Shown piece after piece: positions 1 through 10,938 of a stretch of DNA of 64,000 nt. Source of the stretch: Triticum aestivum (Eukaryota; Streptophyta; Magnoliopsida; Poales; Poaceae). The translations under genes and the position numbers were made by a program. Numbering within the stretch: the first letter of the stretch is position 1; the number at the start of each line of letters is the position of its first letter. Below the pieces are notes generated by a model, which saw nothing but the letters and a program-made list of their open reading frames with translations, was not told the DNA's origin and did no database searches. The stretch lies in assembly GCF_018294505.1 (NCBI RefSeq), contig NC_057804.1:253446745-253510744 (forward strand). Direction: 5' to 3'.

Positions 1-371
1 TGGAAACTTCAAATACTTCTGTAACTCCAAAAATTCTGAACAATTAGGAAAATCTGTAGAATTTGTGTATCAATCCAGTGCAAGAAGAATCAGATCAGAA
101 GCACGCTCCTATGAATTATGAAAATTATTTTCCTGGGCTCAAAAGTTTTAGTTTCTTAGTAAGATTAAAACAACTATCACCGTAAGTTATCCCAAAGGTC
201 TTACTTGGCAAAAACACTAATTAAAACACAAAACCACATCTAACGAGAGGCTAGATGAATTATTCAAAGAAAAACAGGAACAAAAAGCAAAAAATAAAAA
301 TAAAATTGGGTTGCCTCCCAACAAGCGCTATTGTTTAACGCCCTTAGCTAGGCATAAAAACACGAATAGAT
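1..371 (-). other. Post-gag non-coding stretch of Athila-like element
   Basis: This is the region downstream of gag on the minus strand. It has no coding potential that I can support. Just after the gag stop there is a small inverted repeat, AACAA at 320-324 against TTGTT at 331-335, inside a segment I recall as conserved after gag in many wheat Athila-like elements. The element continues beyond the left edge of the window, so its pol and 3' LTR are not visible. Confidence 0.5.
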
Positions 372-1186
372 CTAGGTGTTGTCATCTTGGGTATGCAATT
401 CTTTTATTGCACACGTATAATCCTTAGGAGATTCTTTGGTTTTATCAATGATCAAACTCCTAGGCAAGAAATCAAGAAATTCATTCATGGCAAACAGTTC
501 CTTAATATATCTAGGAAATTGGGGTGAACACTAATTGTTTTTAGATCTTCATTTTCCTTACTAGAAGATTCACCCTTATTCTTAGGAACGTAAATAAACT
601 TGGCAATCTTAGTAGGAGGAAGATTTTGAGTAGTTTTAATGGAGGAAAAAGCTGAACTCAAGTTGGTCATAATGTCCTCTAGCTTACTAGTTCTAGCAGA
701 ATCTTGATCTATTTTTTCATTAACTATAGGTTCCTTTTCTTTAAGATTCTTTAAAGTAACTCCTACCTTAGGTCCATATTGAGTAATCTGGTTATGAATC
801 TTTTTATCCAAATTTTCAATCAACTCAACGGTAAAAAGTTTATTCTCAATAATGTCAAGCCTTTGCATCACATGTTCCAAGATTAAAGTAGTTCCATTGA
901 TCAAAAGAGGTGGCGGGCCTAACAAATCTATAATAGCATTGTAGGAATCAAAAGTATGGCTCCCCAAAAAATTCCCTCGGGTAATAGTATCGAGAACATA
1001 TCTATTCCAAGGAGTAACACCCACATAAAAATTGCAAAGGAGAATGGCAGTAGATTGCTTTAGAGTAGATCTATTTTGAGCATTGCAAATTCTATACCAA
1101 ACATCTTTCAAATTTTCTACCTCTCTTTGTTTAAAATTAAGAACCTCATTATCAGGAGTAGTAACAATGATGGGAGGAGCAACCAT
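372..1186 (-). pseudogene. Athila-like gag, frameshifted near its C-terminus
   Basis: This is the structural (gag) protein of an LTR retrotransposon, which would form the virus-like particle in the cytoplasm. The start is the ATG at 1186, about 210 bases downstream of the PBS. The first 220 residues are open and contain a gag-like segment (FYVGVTPWNRYVLDTI) followed by a charged, helix-prone middle and a Lys/Glu-rich tail. The frame then ends at 485, but another frame continues at once (starting KELFAMNEFLDFLPRSL) to a stop at 372, so one single-base indel near 530 explains both pieces. No zinc knuckle is visible, which is common in this group as I recall it. The LTR and PBS are immediately upstream on the same strand. 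Confidence 0.7.
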
Positions 1187-1395
1187 GAAAGCAAGACAAG
1201 CAATCTAACGCATGAGCAGACAAAAATTAAACGAAGAAGACGAACGGAAAAGGGGCGAAGAAAAGACAAATCTTTTTGAAAATCGTTTTAGAGGTGGGGG
1301 AGAGGAAAACGAGAGGCGAATGGCAAATAATTAATGCAAGAGATGAGAGTTTATGATGGTACTTGGTATGTCTTGACTTGGCGTAGATCTCCCAC

Positions 1396-1407
1396 GCAAC
1401 GGCGCCA
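1396..1407 (-). other. Primer binding site, TGGCGCCGTTGC type
   Basis: The minus strand reads TGGCGCCGTTGC eleven bases after the LTR end. This is the usual Athila-like PBS of cereals, which I recall as matching tRNA-Asp. It fixes the minus orientation and marks the adjacent LTR as the 5' LTR. Confidence 0.75.
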
Positions 1408-1418
1408 GAAATTCTACC

Positions 1419-3192
1419 TGCTACTTCTTGAGCTTGCGTTAGTTTTTCCCTTGAAGAGGAAAGGGTGATGCAGAAAAGTAGAGGTAACTATTTCCCTCAG
1501 TTTGAGAACCAAGGTATCAATCTAATAGGAGATAACGCACAAATCACCGAATACCTACACAAACAATCAAACAAACTTGCATCCAACGCGATAAAGGGGT
1601 TGTCAATCCCTTCACGGTTACTTGCAAAAGTGAGATCTGATAGAGATAGATAAACGATAAAGTAAATATTTTTGGTATTTTTGGTTTATAGATCGAGAAG
1701 TAAAAGATTGCAAGAATAGTAGATCGGAAACTAATATAGTAGATCAGAAACTTATATGATGGAAAATAGACCCGGGGGACATAGGTTTCACTAGAGGCTT
1801 CTCTAAAGATAGCAGATAATACGATGTGTGAACAAATTACTGCTGGGCAATTGATAGAAAAGCGCAAAGTTATGATGATATCTAAGTCAATGATCATGAA
1901 TATAGGCATCACGTCCATGTAAAGTAGACCGAAACAATTCTGCATCTACTACTATTACTCCACACATCGACCGCTATCCAGCATGCATCTAGAGTATTAA
2001 GTTCATAAAGAACGGAGTAACGCATTAAGTAAGATGACATGATGTAGAGGAATTAACTCAAGCAATATTTTGAAAACCCCATCTTTTTATCCTCGATGGC
2101 AACAATACAATATGTGCCTTGCTGCCCCTACTGTCACTGGGAAAGGACACCGCAAGATTGAACCCAAAGCTAAGCACTTCACCCATTGCAAGAAAAACCA
2201 ATCTAGTTGGCCAAACCAACCCGATAGTTCAAAGATAATTACAAATATATCAAATCATGCATATAAGAATTCAAAGAAGATTCAAATAATATTCATAGAT
2301 AAGTTGATCATAAATCCATAATTCATCGGATCTCGTCAAACACACCGCAAAAAAGGTATTACATCAAATATATCTCCAAGAACATCGAGGAGAAGATTGT
2401 ATTGACAATCAAAGATAGAGAAGAAGCCATCTAGCTACAAGCTATGGACCCGTAGGTCTATGGTAAACTACTCACGCTTCATCCGAAGGGTAATAGAGTT
2501 GATGTAGAAGCCCTCCGTGATCGAATCCCCCTCTAGCAAGGTGCCAGAAAAGGTCCCTAGATGGGATCTCACGGGTATAGAAGGTTGCGGCGGAGGAAAA
2601 GTGTTTTCGTGGATGCCTATGATGGTTTGGGGATATATGGGAGTATATAGGCGAAAGAATTAGGTCAGGAGGGTCAAGGGGGGCCCACAAGGGTGGGGGG
2701 CGCGCCCTACCCCCCGGGGCGCGCCCTACCCCCCTGGGGCGCCCTCCTTCTTTGTGGCCGCCTCGTGGCTCCTCGGACTTAATCCCCAAGTCTCCTTGTT
2801 GTCTTCTGGTCCAAGAAAAATCATCGCGAATGTTTCATTCCGTTTGAACTCCGTTTGGTATTCCTTTTCTGCGAAACTCGAAACAGGAAAAAAATAGGAA
2901 CTAGCACTATGCTCTAGGTTTTTTTGGCAGAAAGACTATAAGGGTACCCCCTACAGTATAGTTGGTGCAACAAACCCAAATTGCAAGTACCGTGCCTTGA
3001 ACCTGGGTGGGTGGGAAGGCATCAGCCCCTTCCCACCACTAGGCTATGCCTGAGTCTGCCACTGGGCTCTAGGTTAATAGGTTAGTCCCAAAAGTAATAT
3101 AAAATAGTATATTGATGCATATAAAACATCCAAAACAGATAATATAATAGCAAGGAACAATAAAAAATTATAGATATGTTGGAGACGTATCA
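1419..3192 (-). repeat. 5' LTR of Athila-like element
   Basis: On the minus strand the LTR begins TGATACGTCTCC at 3192 and ends in CA at 1419, next to the PBS. The beginning matches what I recall of Sabrina/WHAM-type LTRs. A TATA-like run lies near 2640-2660, and a GC-rich block with two GGCGCGCC copies lies at 2699-2726. The length of 1774 bp includes a 145-bp SINE and its 10-bp duplication. The five bases after the LTR on the plus strand (CGTCC) should be one copy of the target duplication; the other copy lies outside the window. Confidence 0.8.
2921..3065 (-). mobile_element. tRNA-derived SINE with perfect 10-bp target duplication
   Basis: A 145-bp insertion sits in the LTR between two exact copies of GCTCTAGGTT, at 2911-2920 and 3066-3075. 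Read on the minus strand it has an RNA polymerase III A box (TAGCCTAGTGG, 3036-3046) and, about 33 bases further, a B-box-like GGTTCAAGGC (2994-3003). It ends in a short A run. Length, internal promoter and duplication are all as expected for a grass SINE. I cannot assign the family. Confidence 0.8.
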
Positions 3193-3216
3193 CGTCCCTC
3201 ATCCCCCGCCAAAGGA

Positions 3217-5073
3217 GTGAGTAAGGGCGAGCAAGGTGGAGCCCATCAAGGGTTGTCCACCCTCCAAGGGCCCCCATTTACCAACATCCAAGCAGAGGAA
3301 TTGCCGGCAAGGGCCTCCACTGAGGGGTTTGGTCGTGTTGAGATCACAGCCACCGAAGGGGCGGTGGTGGACTGCGTGGCGGCAACTGATGTTGTCGGGG
3401 AAGGAGATGACCCCCCCCCCACAATAGCCACCACCGGGTAATCCACTTATCTTTGTTCCTACTTGCTCGAATTGTTTGTCTCTTTGGCTTTGATTTAGTA
3501 GTGTCTAGCTTCTTATTATCCCATCCACTAGTTTTATTTGCAGCCCCGTGAACTGATGAACCCGAGCTCTTGGAGGAGGTGGCCAGTATTGAGAAGGATG
3601 CTGCTGAGGAAGCTGTCAGGATTGCTGCTGCGAAAGGCCATGAACAGACTACCGTGAATATCCAGGAATTCCCAAAAGAGACAGAGGAAATCCCCGGAAA
3701 TACATGTGTCCTAGATACAGTCATCAAGGAGAAGGCCCCTCTCCAATCTATGGGGCCTTTTCCGATAAACTATCCTTTGGCCGCAGCTCCGCAATCTTCC
3801 CCAAGCAAGCCGGCGCTAATCCTCGCTCAACCTGGACCCGCAACTTCTGGCTCATCTGTCTCAGCGGGCGTATGCTTTGGAAGAAATCAGACGCATATTG
3901 GCACCGGTGTCCTGTAGAGTTGAAGAAGCTGACGATTATGCTGATAGCACCAAGGATTTAGCTTTCTTGTAATCTACGGCGACAGGGTTCAAGGATGTGC
4001 AACACAGGTACAGTCTCAAGTGGCAGGCAGTAAAGGAGCAGCGTGATTTTGTCGATCTTATGGACCGGAAGCTGGCGGGGCAACAAACTGCACGAGTGGT
4101 ACAAGAAGAAGTCCCATTCCATTATGCGGCAACAGGAGGTGCTGACCATGGCCAAGGAGGACAATGCTGCCCGGGAGGTTCGCTTGGCGGAGCGCGAAGC
4201 ACTTCTAAACACCAAGGATAAGGACATTTTTGCCCGAGAAGGGACCCTCAAAGCTACTCTCCGTGGCAAGGATGAGGAGCTGGAGGCCCTCATTCAGTAG
4301 CGCACCAAGGATTTGGAGTATAGCCACAAAGCCACTCTTAGCGCGCTCACCCTTGAATCCTCAGCCCAACTAAATAAGGTTACTGGCGAGCTAGCTGCCG
4401 CATCTGCCGCCAAGACCAATCTTGGGAACCAACTGAGCAAGCTGACAGAGGACCTTGCCAGGAGTAGCAAGGAGATCGCGGCCCTCAAAGAGGATGCATG
4501 GAAAGTAGAGGCCACCCTGGAGGGCGTGCAATCACAACTTTCTTTTAAGAGCCAAGATCTTGACACTGCCAACGGCACCATCTCCAACATGAAAGCCAGG
4601 CTTGCCTCTTTGGAGAAGGAGCTTGAATCTGCCGGTTGCCGTGAGAAGCTGCCGATGACGGATTTGACAAAGGCTAGAACTCTCCAAAAAGACGCAGAAG
4701 ACAAGCTTGAAACCAGATTCAGCAGCGTGACCTCTGGATAAAGAGCATGACTGATATTGCTGAATGCCTCACTGCTCAGATCGCAAAGATGGACATGAAG
4801 AGCTGGGCCTTCTCCGTGGGCAAACATGAAGTTCCAAGTGTCAAGATGACGCTCTTCCTGGAAGGCTTGATCAAAGGGTTGAAGATGTATGAAGACGACA
4901 TGGCTGCCTGCTTTGCCAACAAATCCCCAAAGCTTGCTCACGACGCTCTCTAGCTGGTCTTGAGCAATCTCACCCTCTTCCATCCGGACCTTGACCTCTC
5001 TGATGGCTTCAAGAAGCTGCCGCCAGGCGTCGACGTCTCTACCGCTGTGAAGAAGGCCGCCCCCTTGCTATAG
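3217..5073 (+). pseudogene. Decayed coiled-coil ORF of a gypsy-type element, probably spliced
   Basis: Plus-strand fragments in several frames form one decayed protein. An N-terminal piece (3217-3438) is followed by a donor-like GG|GTAATC, and a pyrimidine-rich acceptor ending TTTGCAG lies at 3535-3543. A low-complexity part follows. From about 4043 to 4741 comes a long heptad-rich coiled coil (for example LEKELESAG) with one in-frame stop near 4299. A C-terminal domain then continues to 5073 in another frame. I recall such coiled-coil proteins as additional ORFs of plant gypsy elements, with no established function. The ORF is antisense to the LTR at 6439-7456. It is either the antisense extra ORF of that element or a separate plus-strand fragment. 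Confidence 0.55.
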
Positions 5074-6418
5074 GGTCCTCTCAGTCCCAAGAGTTCAGGG
5101 AAGCCGCCGGACCCAACCTTAAGCCACCTTTGCTGCCGCGTTATCCTGTATTAAGACCCAGCATGTATCCCGTATTAAGTTCCATACTACTTATGTTTTA
5201 ACGCTGGTTGAATTGATGTTTATATGCGAACGCATGCCATCCCTCTTTCGTTTCCCCATTGGTGTACATATGGTTAATTTCCTCACAAACTTTGGTTGCC
5301 CGCCAATAGCATGTTGCCGCGATTGCTATGAGGAACGGGTCCTTAGCATTCTGCTGGCCAGGACATGCCGCTGGTGGGTTTTTCCTTAACAGTTCTTGAT
5401 GCTGCCACCCACTTTGTTGAGCGGACTCGAAACAAAGCAAGGGCACAAACAAATATAATAAGATTCCATTGTACAGAAGGTTCGCCATACAAAACCTTGG
5501 TTGTCCGAGGAATGCGCAAGTGCGAGTTCTGAGGAAAAATTTACAAGCATGTCAACTTAGCTTTTCTTTGTGCTTCCCTCCCGTTGGGGTGCATATTAGC
5601 TTATGCTTAGAATCCCCTCCTCCACCTGTGGTCGTCCCTCCTCTCCGTGTCTCCTGGCGAAACTACGCACGCATATCCATTTCCGCCTTGACAAGAGGGG
5701 AAAAATGTAAAGGGAGAAAATGGGGGAACTAGGTGGTTCGTTAGTCACGTTCCCAACCCCGACATGGGCCGAGGGGTCAACATAAACATTTGTAACTAAT
5801 GAAACATCATGGAAGAGAGAGAAACTGGCTTGTCCGCCCTTTCTCTTTACTTCCAATGATCCCTCAGCAACCGACGTGAAGGACACGCTGGCGCACGGGG
5901 CCTTGCCGTGGTTCGCTTGACAGGGGTGCCAGCCAACAAATTCATCCTAGCATCGAACTCAGGATTTACCCTTAGCAGGGCAAATACATGACTAAGGTTC
6001 ATGCAGGCTTATCGACACCTGCAACATCGCTGCTGCACAACCCAATCATTGGTGAGTAAGAAGGGGGAGGGAGGACAAATACACACCGTTCTCTTATCTA
6101 TCAGACCGAGCGACACCTCTTGGGATTAGGCGTACTTGATAGAGGGTCACGAGAAGGACGACGCCGCTTCTCGGCCTGTCTCTCCTTCTGACCGCGGATG
6201 GCACAGTGGCCATGCTATCCGCGCCAGCCACACCAACCGCAGCACCGACGTCCCTTGCTCCCGCCGCCGCCACCACTGCGGCAGAGATGCACGATGGAGC
6301 CTTGGAAGGAGGATACTAGGGAGAGACATTGCTCCTTTTCTTCGAAGCCATGGACGAAGAAGGTGATGATGAACATCAGCACGCTATTAACAACTTTGCG
6401 TTCGTGCAAGCGATTCCC
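5074..6418. other. No gene seen; probably leader and internal sequence of minus-strand LTR element
   Basis: I see no ORF with recognisable content. The part next to 6418 lies directly downstream of a PBS on the minus strand and probably holds an untranslated leader and a decayed gag start. The part near 5074-5500 looks like the 3' non-coding tail of the coiled-coil ORF. I could not place the junction between the two. Confidence 0.4.
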
Positions 6419-6419
6419 C

Positions 6420-6436
6420 CTACCTGGCACGCCAAA
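6420..6436 (-). other. Primer binding site region of Tat-like LTR element
   Basis: The minus strand reads TTTGGCGTGCCAGGTAGG directly after the LTR end. The same block with two changes follows the LTR at 15999. I recall it as the usual post-LTR sequence of cereal Tat elements. It shows that the LTR at 6439-7456 acts as a 5' LTR for sequence running to lower coordinates. Confidence 0.6.
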
Positions 6437-6438
6437 GA

Positions 6439-7456
6439 TGTCGTGGGTGAACACGATCACCTATGGAGCCACGGGTCCCTTTGTGGTTTGGCAGGGGGAG
6501 ATCACGTTGCACAAAGAGCGGAGGCCATGAATCAACAAGAGGACGAGACTCTGGTCGTTTTTACCCATGTTCGGGCCGTTGCGAAGCGTAAAACCCTACT
6601 CCTGCTTCGGTGGATTGGATTGAGGAACATGACGTCATGCATCGCGCAAACCCGATAGGGTGGCCTCGGGGGAGTTGCTATGTGAGTACAAGTGTGAGAG
6701 GGTCCGAATCCTCTTCTAGGTTGCCTTGGACCTCCTTTTATAGTTCAAGGGGTAACCACAGTGGCGAAACGGTCATTATCTTGTGATTAGATAGCCAACA
6801 GTTATATCATACCTAACTATGGCACTTAGGACAAAATGTCATAAATGCTACCTTAGGTGGCGTGCGGGGGTGCATCCCCAACAAGCTTATATCGCTGCTT
6901 AGCCATCTTCTGCTTATCATCTTGACACACTCTTAGTCGAGTGTCAAATGGGTGTGATCTGTATTCCAACAAACCGCCACGTGCTTAGTGAGATCCATTT
7001 AGCTGCTTGGGGGCTCGACACCGCATCGATAAGTGACTGGCGTCCTAATGCGGTGGAGTGGTGGTAACTGGTCTGTGCCTGCCGGGGGCAGGGCTTGTCG
7101 GGCCTTCTTGGAGGGGTGTGCTCTTTGGTCTCTGGTCTCCTCGGAGGCACAACTGTCGCGGTTTGGTTTCGCTCCTACTTGTTGTGTCGACCTTGCCGGC
7201 CTCGCCTGGCCGGCAAAGGACACTTCTCTTGGAGTCTTTGACTTGTATATTTGGCTTGGTCTTCTTGATACGCTCCTTGATCTCACGAAGAGTGGTTTCT
7301 ATGGATTGGCCTTGTGTTAGCTTGACTTGCGTTTGTACTGACGAGGTCAACTATATTGAGGTAGCCATCCCCCCGGCAAGCCCTGGCCATCAGGGTGGAG
7401 GCTTTCTGTCCGTGCACAAGTCAGGGGAAATAATGCCTTGTTTGTGTACCCCGACA
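6439..7456 (-). repeat. LTR of Tat-like element, 1018 bp
   Basis: On the minus strand the LTR starts TGTCGGGG at 7456 and ends CCACGACA at 6439, so its ends are short inverted repeats (TGTCG/CGACA). A TATA box (TATAAAA on the minus strand, 6736-6742) is followed by a typical leader. No second copy occurs in the window. The integrase end lies about 560 bases upstream on the same strand, so the LTR could also be the 3' LTR of that pol, but no clear polypurine tract precedes 7456. Confidence 0.65.
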
Positions 7457-8018
7457 TTCATGTTGACCATAGATGTTTTAACCAAATACCCCTAGTATAC
7501 AGATGATGGTTACTTCGAGAAAATAACCCCGTGTTTTAGTGATGATCACCAATCATGTTCACTTCCCTTGTGGCCGACCAATTATATTCTTAAGAATGCT
7601 AGCTTCTGGCTTCACCCATCTGAGGTACGTATCCAGGCAATGCGGTAGTAACAATCACAGAGGTGCTCCTTTTACCCCCTAGCCAAACAATCGGGAACAT
7701 AGAGGGTAAGCCTAGGAGCAAGGAAACCCATCTTGGCCAAATCTTAGGTCAAATTATGCATACAGTGGCTTAAAAGCGAGACTGGAAGGGTGCAAACACG
7801 ACAGAGACGAATAGATGCACGAAAGATATATCGATCGGCTTCGTTAAAGAAGCCCCTGGGTATGACTGGGTAGTACATTTGAAGATGTATGCCTAGGAAA
7901 GCTTAACGTAGCTCGGTTTAGCAGGGCACAGTCCGGGAGGTTCTAACCAGCCAAAAAAGAAGAAAAAAGGGGAAAACTATGAAAAGAAGAAAGGACTAGT
8001 GAGGGTGACGATACTGGT
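7457..8018. other. Non-coding stretch between integrase end and LTR
   Basis: This lies downstream of the integrase stop on the minus strand. I see no ORF and no clear polypurine tract before the LTR at 7456. It may be the 3' untranslated part of the Tat pol. Confidence 0.35.
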
Positions 8019-9211
8019 CTAGCTGTAGAAGCGCCGAAGCCGAGCTGCACTCCATGGGTTTGGTTCGAGGCGATTGTCCGCTAGGTTGTAGAGATGATAC
8101 GCTGCTCCTGCTAGCACTTCGTAAATGATGAAGGGGCCTTCCCGTTTGGGTGAGAGATTATTCTTCTGCTTCTCCGGGAGGCGTAGGATGAGCTCGCCCA
8201 TTATATGCCTTTCCCAAACTTCCCTACTCTGGTTGCGTCGGGCCTGCTGTCGATAAAAGGTAGTGCAGGACCGAGTTATGCTGCACTCTCCTTCCAGGGT
8301 GTCTAGGTTGTCCTGCCGATCTAGCTCGACCGGCCTCCTTTTCTTCGTACATGTGCACTCTAGGCGCGTCATGGATGAGGTCGCAGTGGAGGACTGCTTC
8401 TACCCCGTACATCATAAAAACGATGTGTATCACGTTGACCAATTAGGGGTAGTGCACGGGCCCCATAGTATGGAGTCAAGATCCTCCACCCAATGGCAGT
8501 CAGATTCTTCCAGGGAACGGATCAGTCGAGCTTTGATGCCGCTCATTATTAGACCATTGGCTCGTTCAACCTGCCCGTTGGTCTGTGTATGATATACCGA
8601 GGCATAAATCGAGCTTGATGCCCATGTTAGCACAACAGCTCTTTACCTAATGGGCTGTGAAATTGGATACTGTTGGGGACACCATAGTGGTGGACCACGT
8701 CGGACATAAAGTCGATGACCAGTTCGGACTTAGTCGAAGTTACTAGTTTCGCCTCAATCCACTTGGTGAATTTCTCGAGCATGACCAGTAGACATTTATT
8801 TTTCTTGGCCCCCCTTTGAGTGGTCCGACCATGTCCAGCCCCCAGACCACGAAATGCCAGGTGATCGGTATCATCCAAAGAACCGTTGGGGGCATGTGGC
8901 TTTGATTTGCAAAGATTTGACATCCAACACAATGTTGGACGAGTGTGTGGGCATCTGCGCAAGTAGTGGGCTAGAAGAATCCAGCTTGAAAGGCCTTGCT
9001 TACTAGGGCCCGAGCTGCCGCATGATCACCGCCCATACCTATGTGTATCTCGGCCAAGAGCTGCTTCCCTTCCTTTTCAGATATGCACCTTTGGAGGACT
9101 CCGATGGTACTTTTCTTGTATAGTTCACCCTCATGTACCTTGTAGGCCTTGGATCGCCGAATTATGCATATTACCTCGGTCTAGTCATCGGGGAGTTCTT
9201 GGCGGAGAAGA
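8019..9211 (-). pseudogene. Tat-lineage integrase, frameshifted
   Basis: Integrase would insert the element cDNA into chromosomes. On the minus strand, from high to low coordinates, I see an HHCC zinc-binding region ending HCVGCQIF near 8920-8960. The core follows, with WGLDMVG giving the first catalytic Asp and LEKFTKWIEAKLV in a shifted frame. The invariant Glu is in TNGQVERAN, and a C-terminal domain ends with EGPFIIYEVLAGAAYHLYNL. The segment expected to hold the second catalytic Asp reads NSIQFHSPLGKELL, so that Asp is missing. Several frameshifts and stops break the frame. The protein is inactive; it is the C-terminal part of the pol that continues at 9572-9727 and 16886-18450. Confidence 0.8.
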
Positions 9212-9571
9212 TAGGTGAGGAAGGGCTCGGTACATGGCATGATTACTGCCATGATTTCGTGAGCCGAAGGCGTTTCTTCGAGTACAAATCCCCCGATAAT
9301 TTCTTCATCCGGTTCGATGATAGGAGGGATGATCTGTTCTAGGCCGTTGGCCCCAGCATCCTTGCCATCGTCCTGCAAAACTGCGGATGGCTAGGTGAGG
9401 AAGGGCTCGGTTCATGGCGTGATTACTGCCATGATTTCGTGAGCCGAAGGCGTTTCTTCGAGTACCAATCCCCCGATAATTTCTTCATCCGGTTCGATGA
9501 TAGGAGGGATGATCTGTTCTAGGCCGTTGGCCCCAGCATCCTTGCCATCGTCCTGCCAAACTGCGGATGGC
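9212..9571. repeat. 180-bp tandem duplication in the RNase H-integrase linker
   Basis: Two head-to-tail copies, 9212-9391 and 9392-9571, differ by only a few bases. Since 180 is a multiple of three, each copy adds 60 codons to the minus-strand pol without shifting the frame. The duplicated part codes the acidic linker (PIIEPDEEIIGG) between RNase H and integrase. Confidence 0.9.
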
Positions 9572-9727
9572 TGAAAGAGCCATTCCAAAACAGTTTTCTT
9601 AGGGACGGGGTCATGCTTAGCATCCATGCGGGCGAGGACATTAGCAGCTTGATTGTTGTGTCTGGAGACATGGTGGAACTCTAACACCTCAAACTGGGCA
9701 GATATTTGGAGGACGACATTTTGATAT
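9572..9727 (-). pseudogene. C-terminal end of Tat-type RNase H (split by insertion)
   Basis: The minus strand codes the end of the second, Tat-type RNase H (VLEFHHVSRHNNQAANVLAR) followed by the linker to integrase. The rest of this domain lies at 16886-17351. The two parts are separated by the 9728-16880 element, whose GATAT duplication (9723-9727 and 16881-16885) marks the cut. With the insert and one duplication copy set aside, the frame runs on without a shift. The last catalytic position, usually Asp in the AADxLA motif, reads Asn here. Confidence 0.8.
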
Positions 9728-10609
9728 TGTCGGATTTCGTGGTCCCGCAACCCATGAGAGGTTCGAACACTAGGATGCATGCGGAGATCTCAACCTGTCC
9801 AGCCTGCCTACTCGCGATCCTCCCTTGCCTAGCGCGTAGAGCTCACAGAGACGCAAAGACACAGAGATTTATACTGGTTCGGGCCACCGTTGTGGTGTAA
9901 TACCCTACTCCAGTGTGGTGTGGTGGATTGCCTCGAGGGGCTATGGATGAACTAGTTAGAAGGATGAACAAGCCTCAGGAGGTGAGGTGTTCTTGAGATG
10001 GTATGGTGCTCTAGTTGTTCTGGTTTTGATCTGCCCGTCCGCCTCCATGGTGGTGGCTAAGTCCTATATATAGTGGCCTTGGTCCTCTTCCCAAATATGA
10101 GCAGGAAGGGATTCCACAACATCGGGATTTGAAAGGGGACAACTAGTATAGTCTATCCTGACAAAAGTAGTCTTCGCCTGCGAAAATCCTCTAGTCGTGA
10201 CGCTGCAGTGGGCTCGGTGATGACCTCCGTCTTGCCGTCCTGGCAGTCTTGGTCTTGTTGCACCAGAATGGAAACCTTTGGTAGATTCCTCAAGACTCTG
10301 CGCCTGTGGCTTGCCTCCCTTGCACCGAATAGGAAACCTACGCTTTGCACCCGCCTGGCCTTGGTCGTCACGGCTCACGTCAGCTGAGCCTCATGAGGTA
10401 GCTGCATAGATCTCTCCGCCCCTCAGGAGCCCTCCTGAGGAGGCCAACTCCTTCAGGGGTCTCGGTGTTGTCCGCCTCGCGAGGCTTGGCCCCTCGCGAG
10501 GGTTTTGTGGTGTTGATGTCAAAGCTGGGCCGTACCAGGCCGCCGATGGAGCCATGGGGTGGGTCGCAGGCAGGCAGGACTGGATACCCCCAAGTCTAGG
10601 ATGCCGACA
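9728..10609 (-). repeat. 3' LTR of the nested Tat-like element
   Basis: On the minus strand this reads TGTCGGCATCC at 10609 through ATCCGACA at 9728. It aligns throughout with 15999-16880. The upstream purine/GC-rich run (GGGCCCGGGGGCTAC on the minus strand, 10610-10624) is the probable polypurine tract. A TATA-like CTATATATAG lies at 10064-10073. Confidence 0.9.
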
Positions 10610-10854
10610 GTAGCCCCCGGGCCCAAGGCATGCTCGGACTTAGCTTGCAGGCGAAGCCAAGGGGCAAGTGCGGAGCGCCACGGGCCCTAATAGCCTGCAG
10701 CCCTGATGATGCGTGGTGACTGATTGGACGTGGGCAACTCCGCTTCCCCACACTGCCTCGACAACTGCTCGACTTGACAACTGCATGCTGCATGCAGAAA
10801 GGATCATCGTTACTGGAAATTGTGGGGGGGGGCGACGATTTACCTTCTCCCGGC

Positions 10855-10860
10855 TATAAA
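10855..10860 (+). promoter_or_regulatory. TATA box of the antisense B3-like ORF
   Basis: TATAAA in the context CGGCTATAAACG lies 79 bases before the ATG at 10939. A CT-rich stretch, typical of plant 5' leaders, lies between them. The direction is opposite to the element's own transcription, which suggests an independent antisense promoter. This is inferred from position and sequence only. Confidence 0.5.
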
Positions 10861-10938
10861 CGTGTGAGCGGGTTGAGCCCCTGTCCATTTCTCTTTCATC
10901 TTGCTCTTGCTTGCTTCTCCCCTCTTCTCCTCGCTCCC

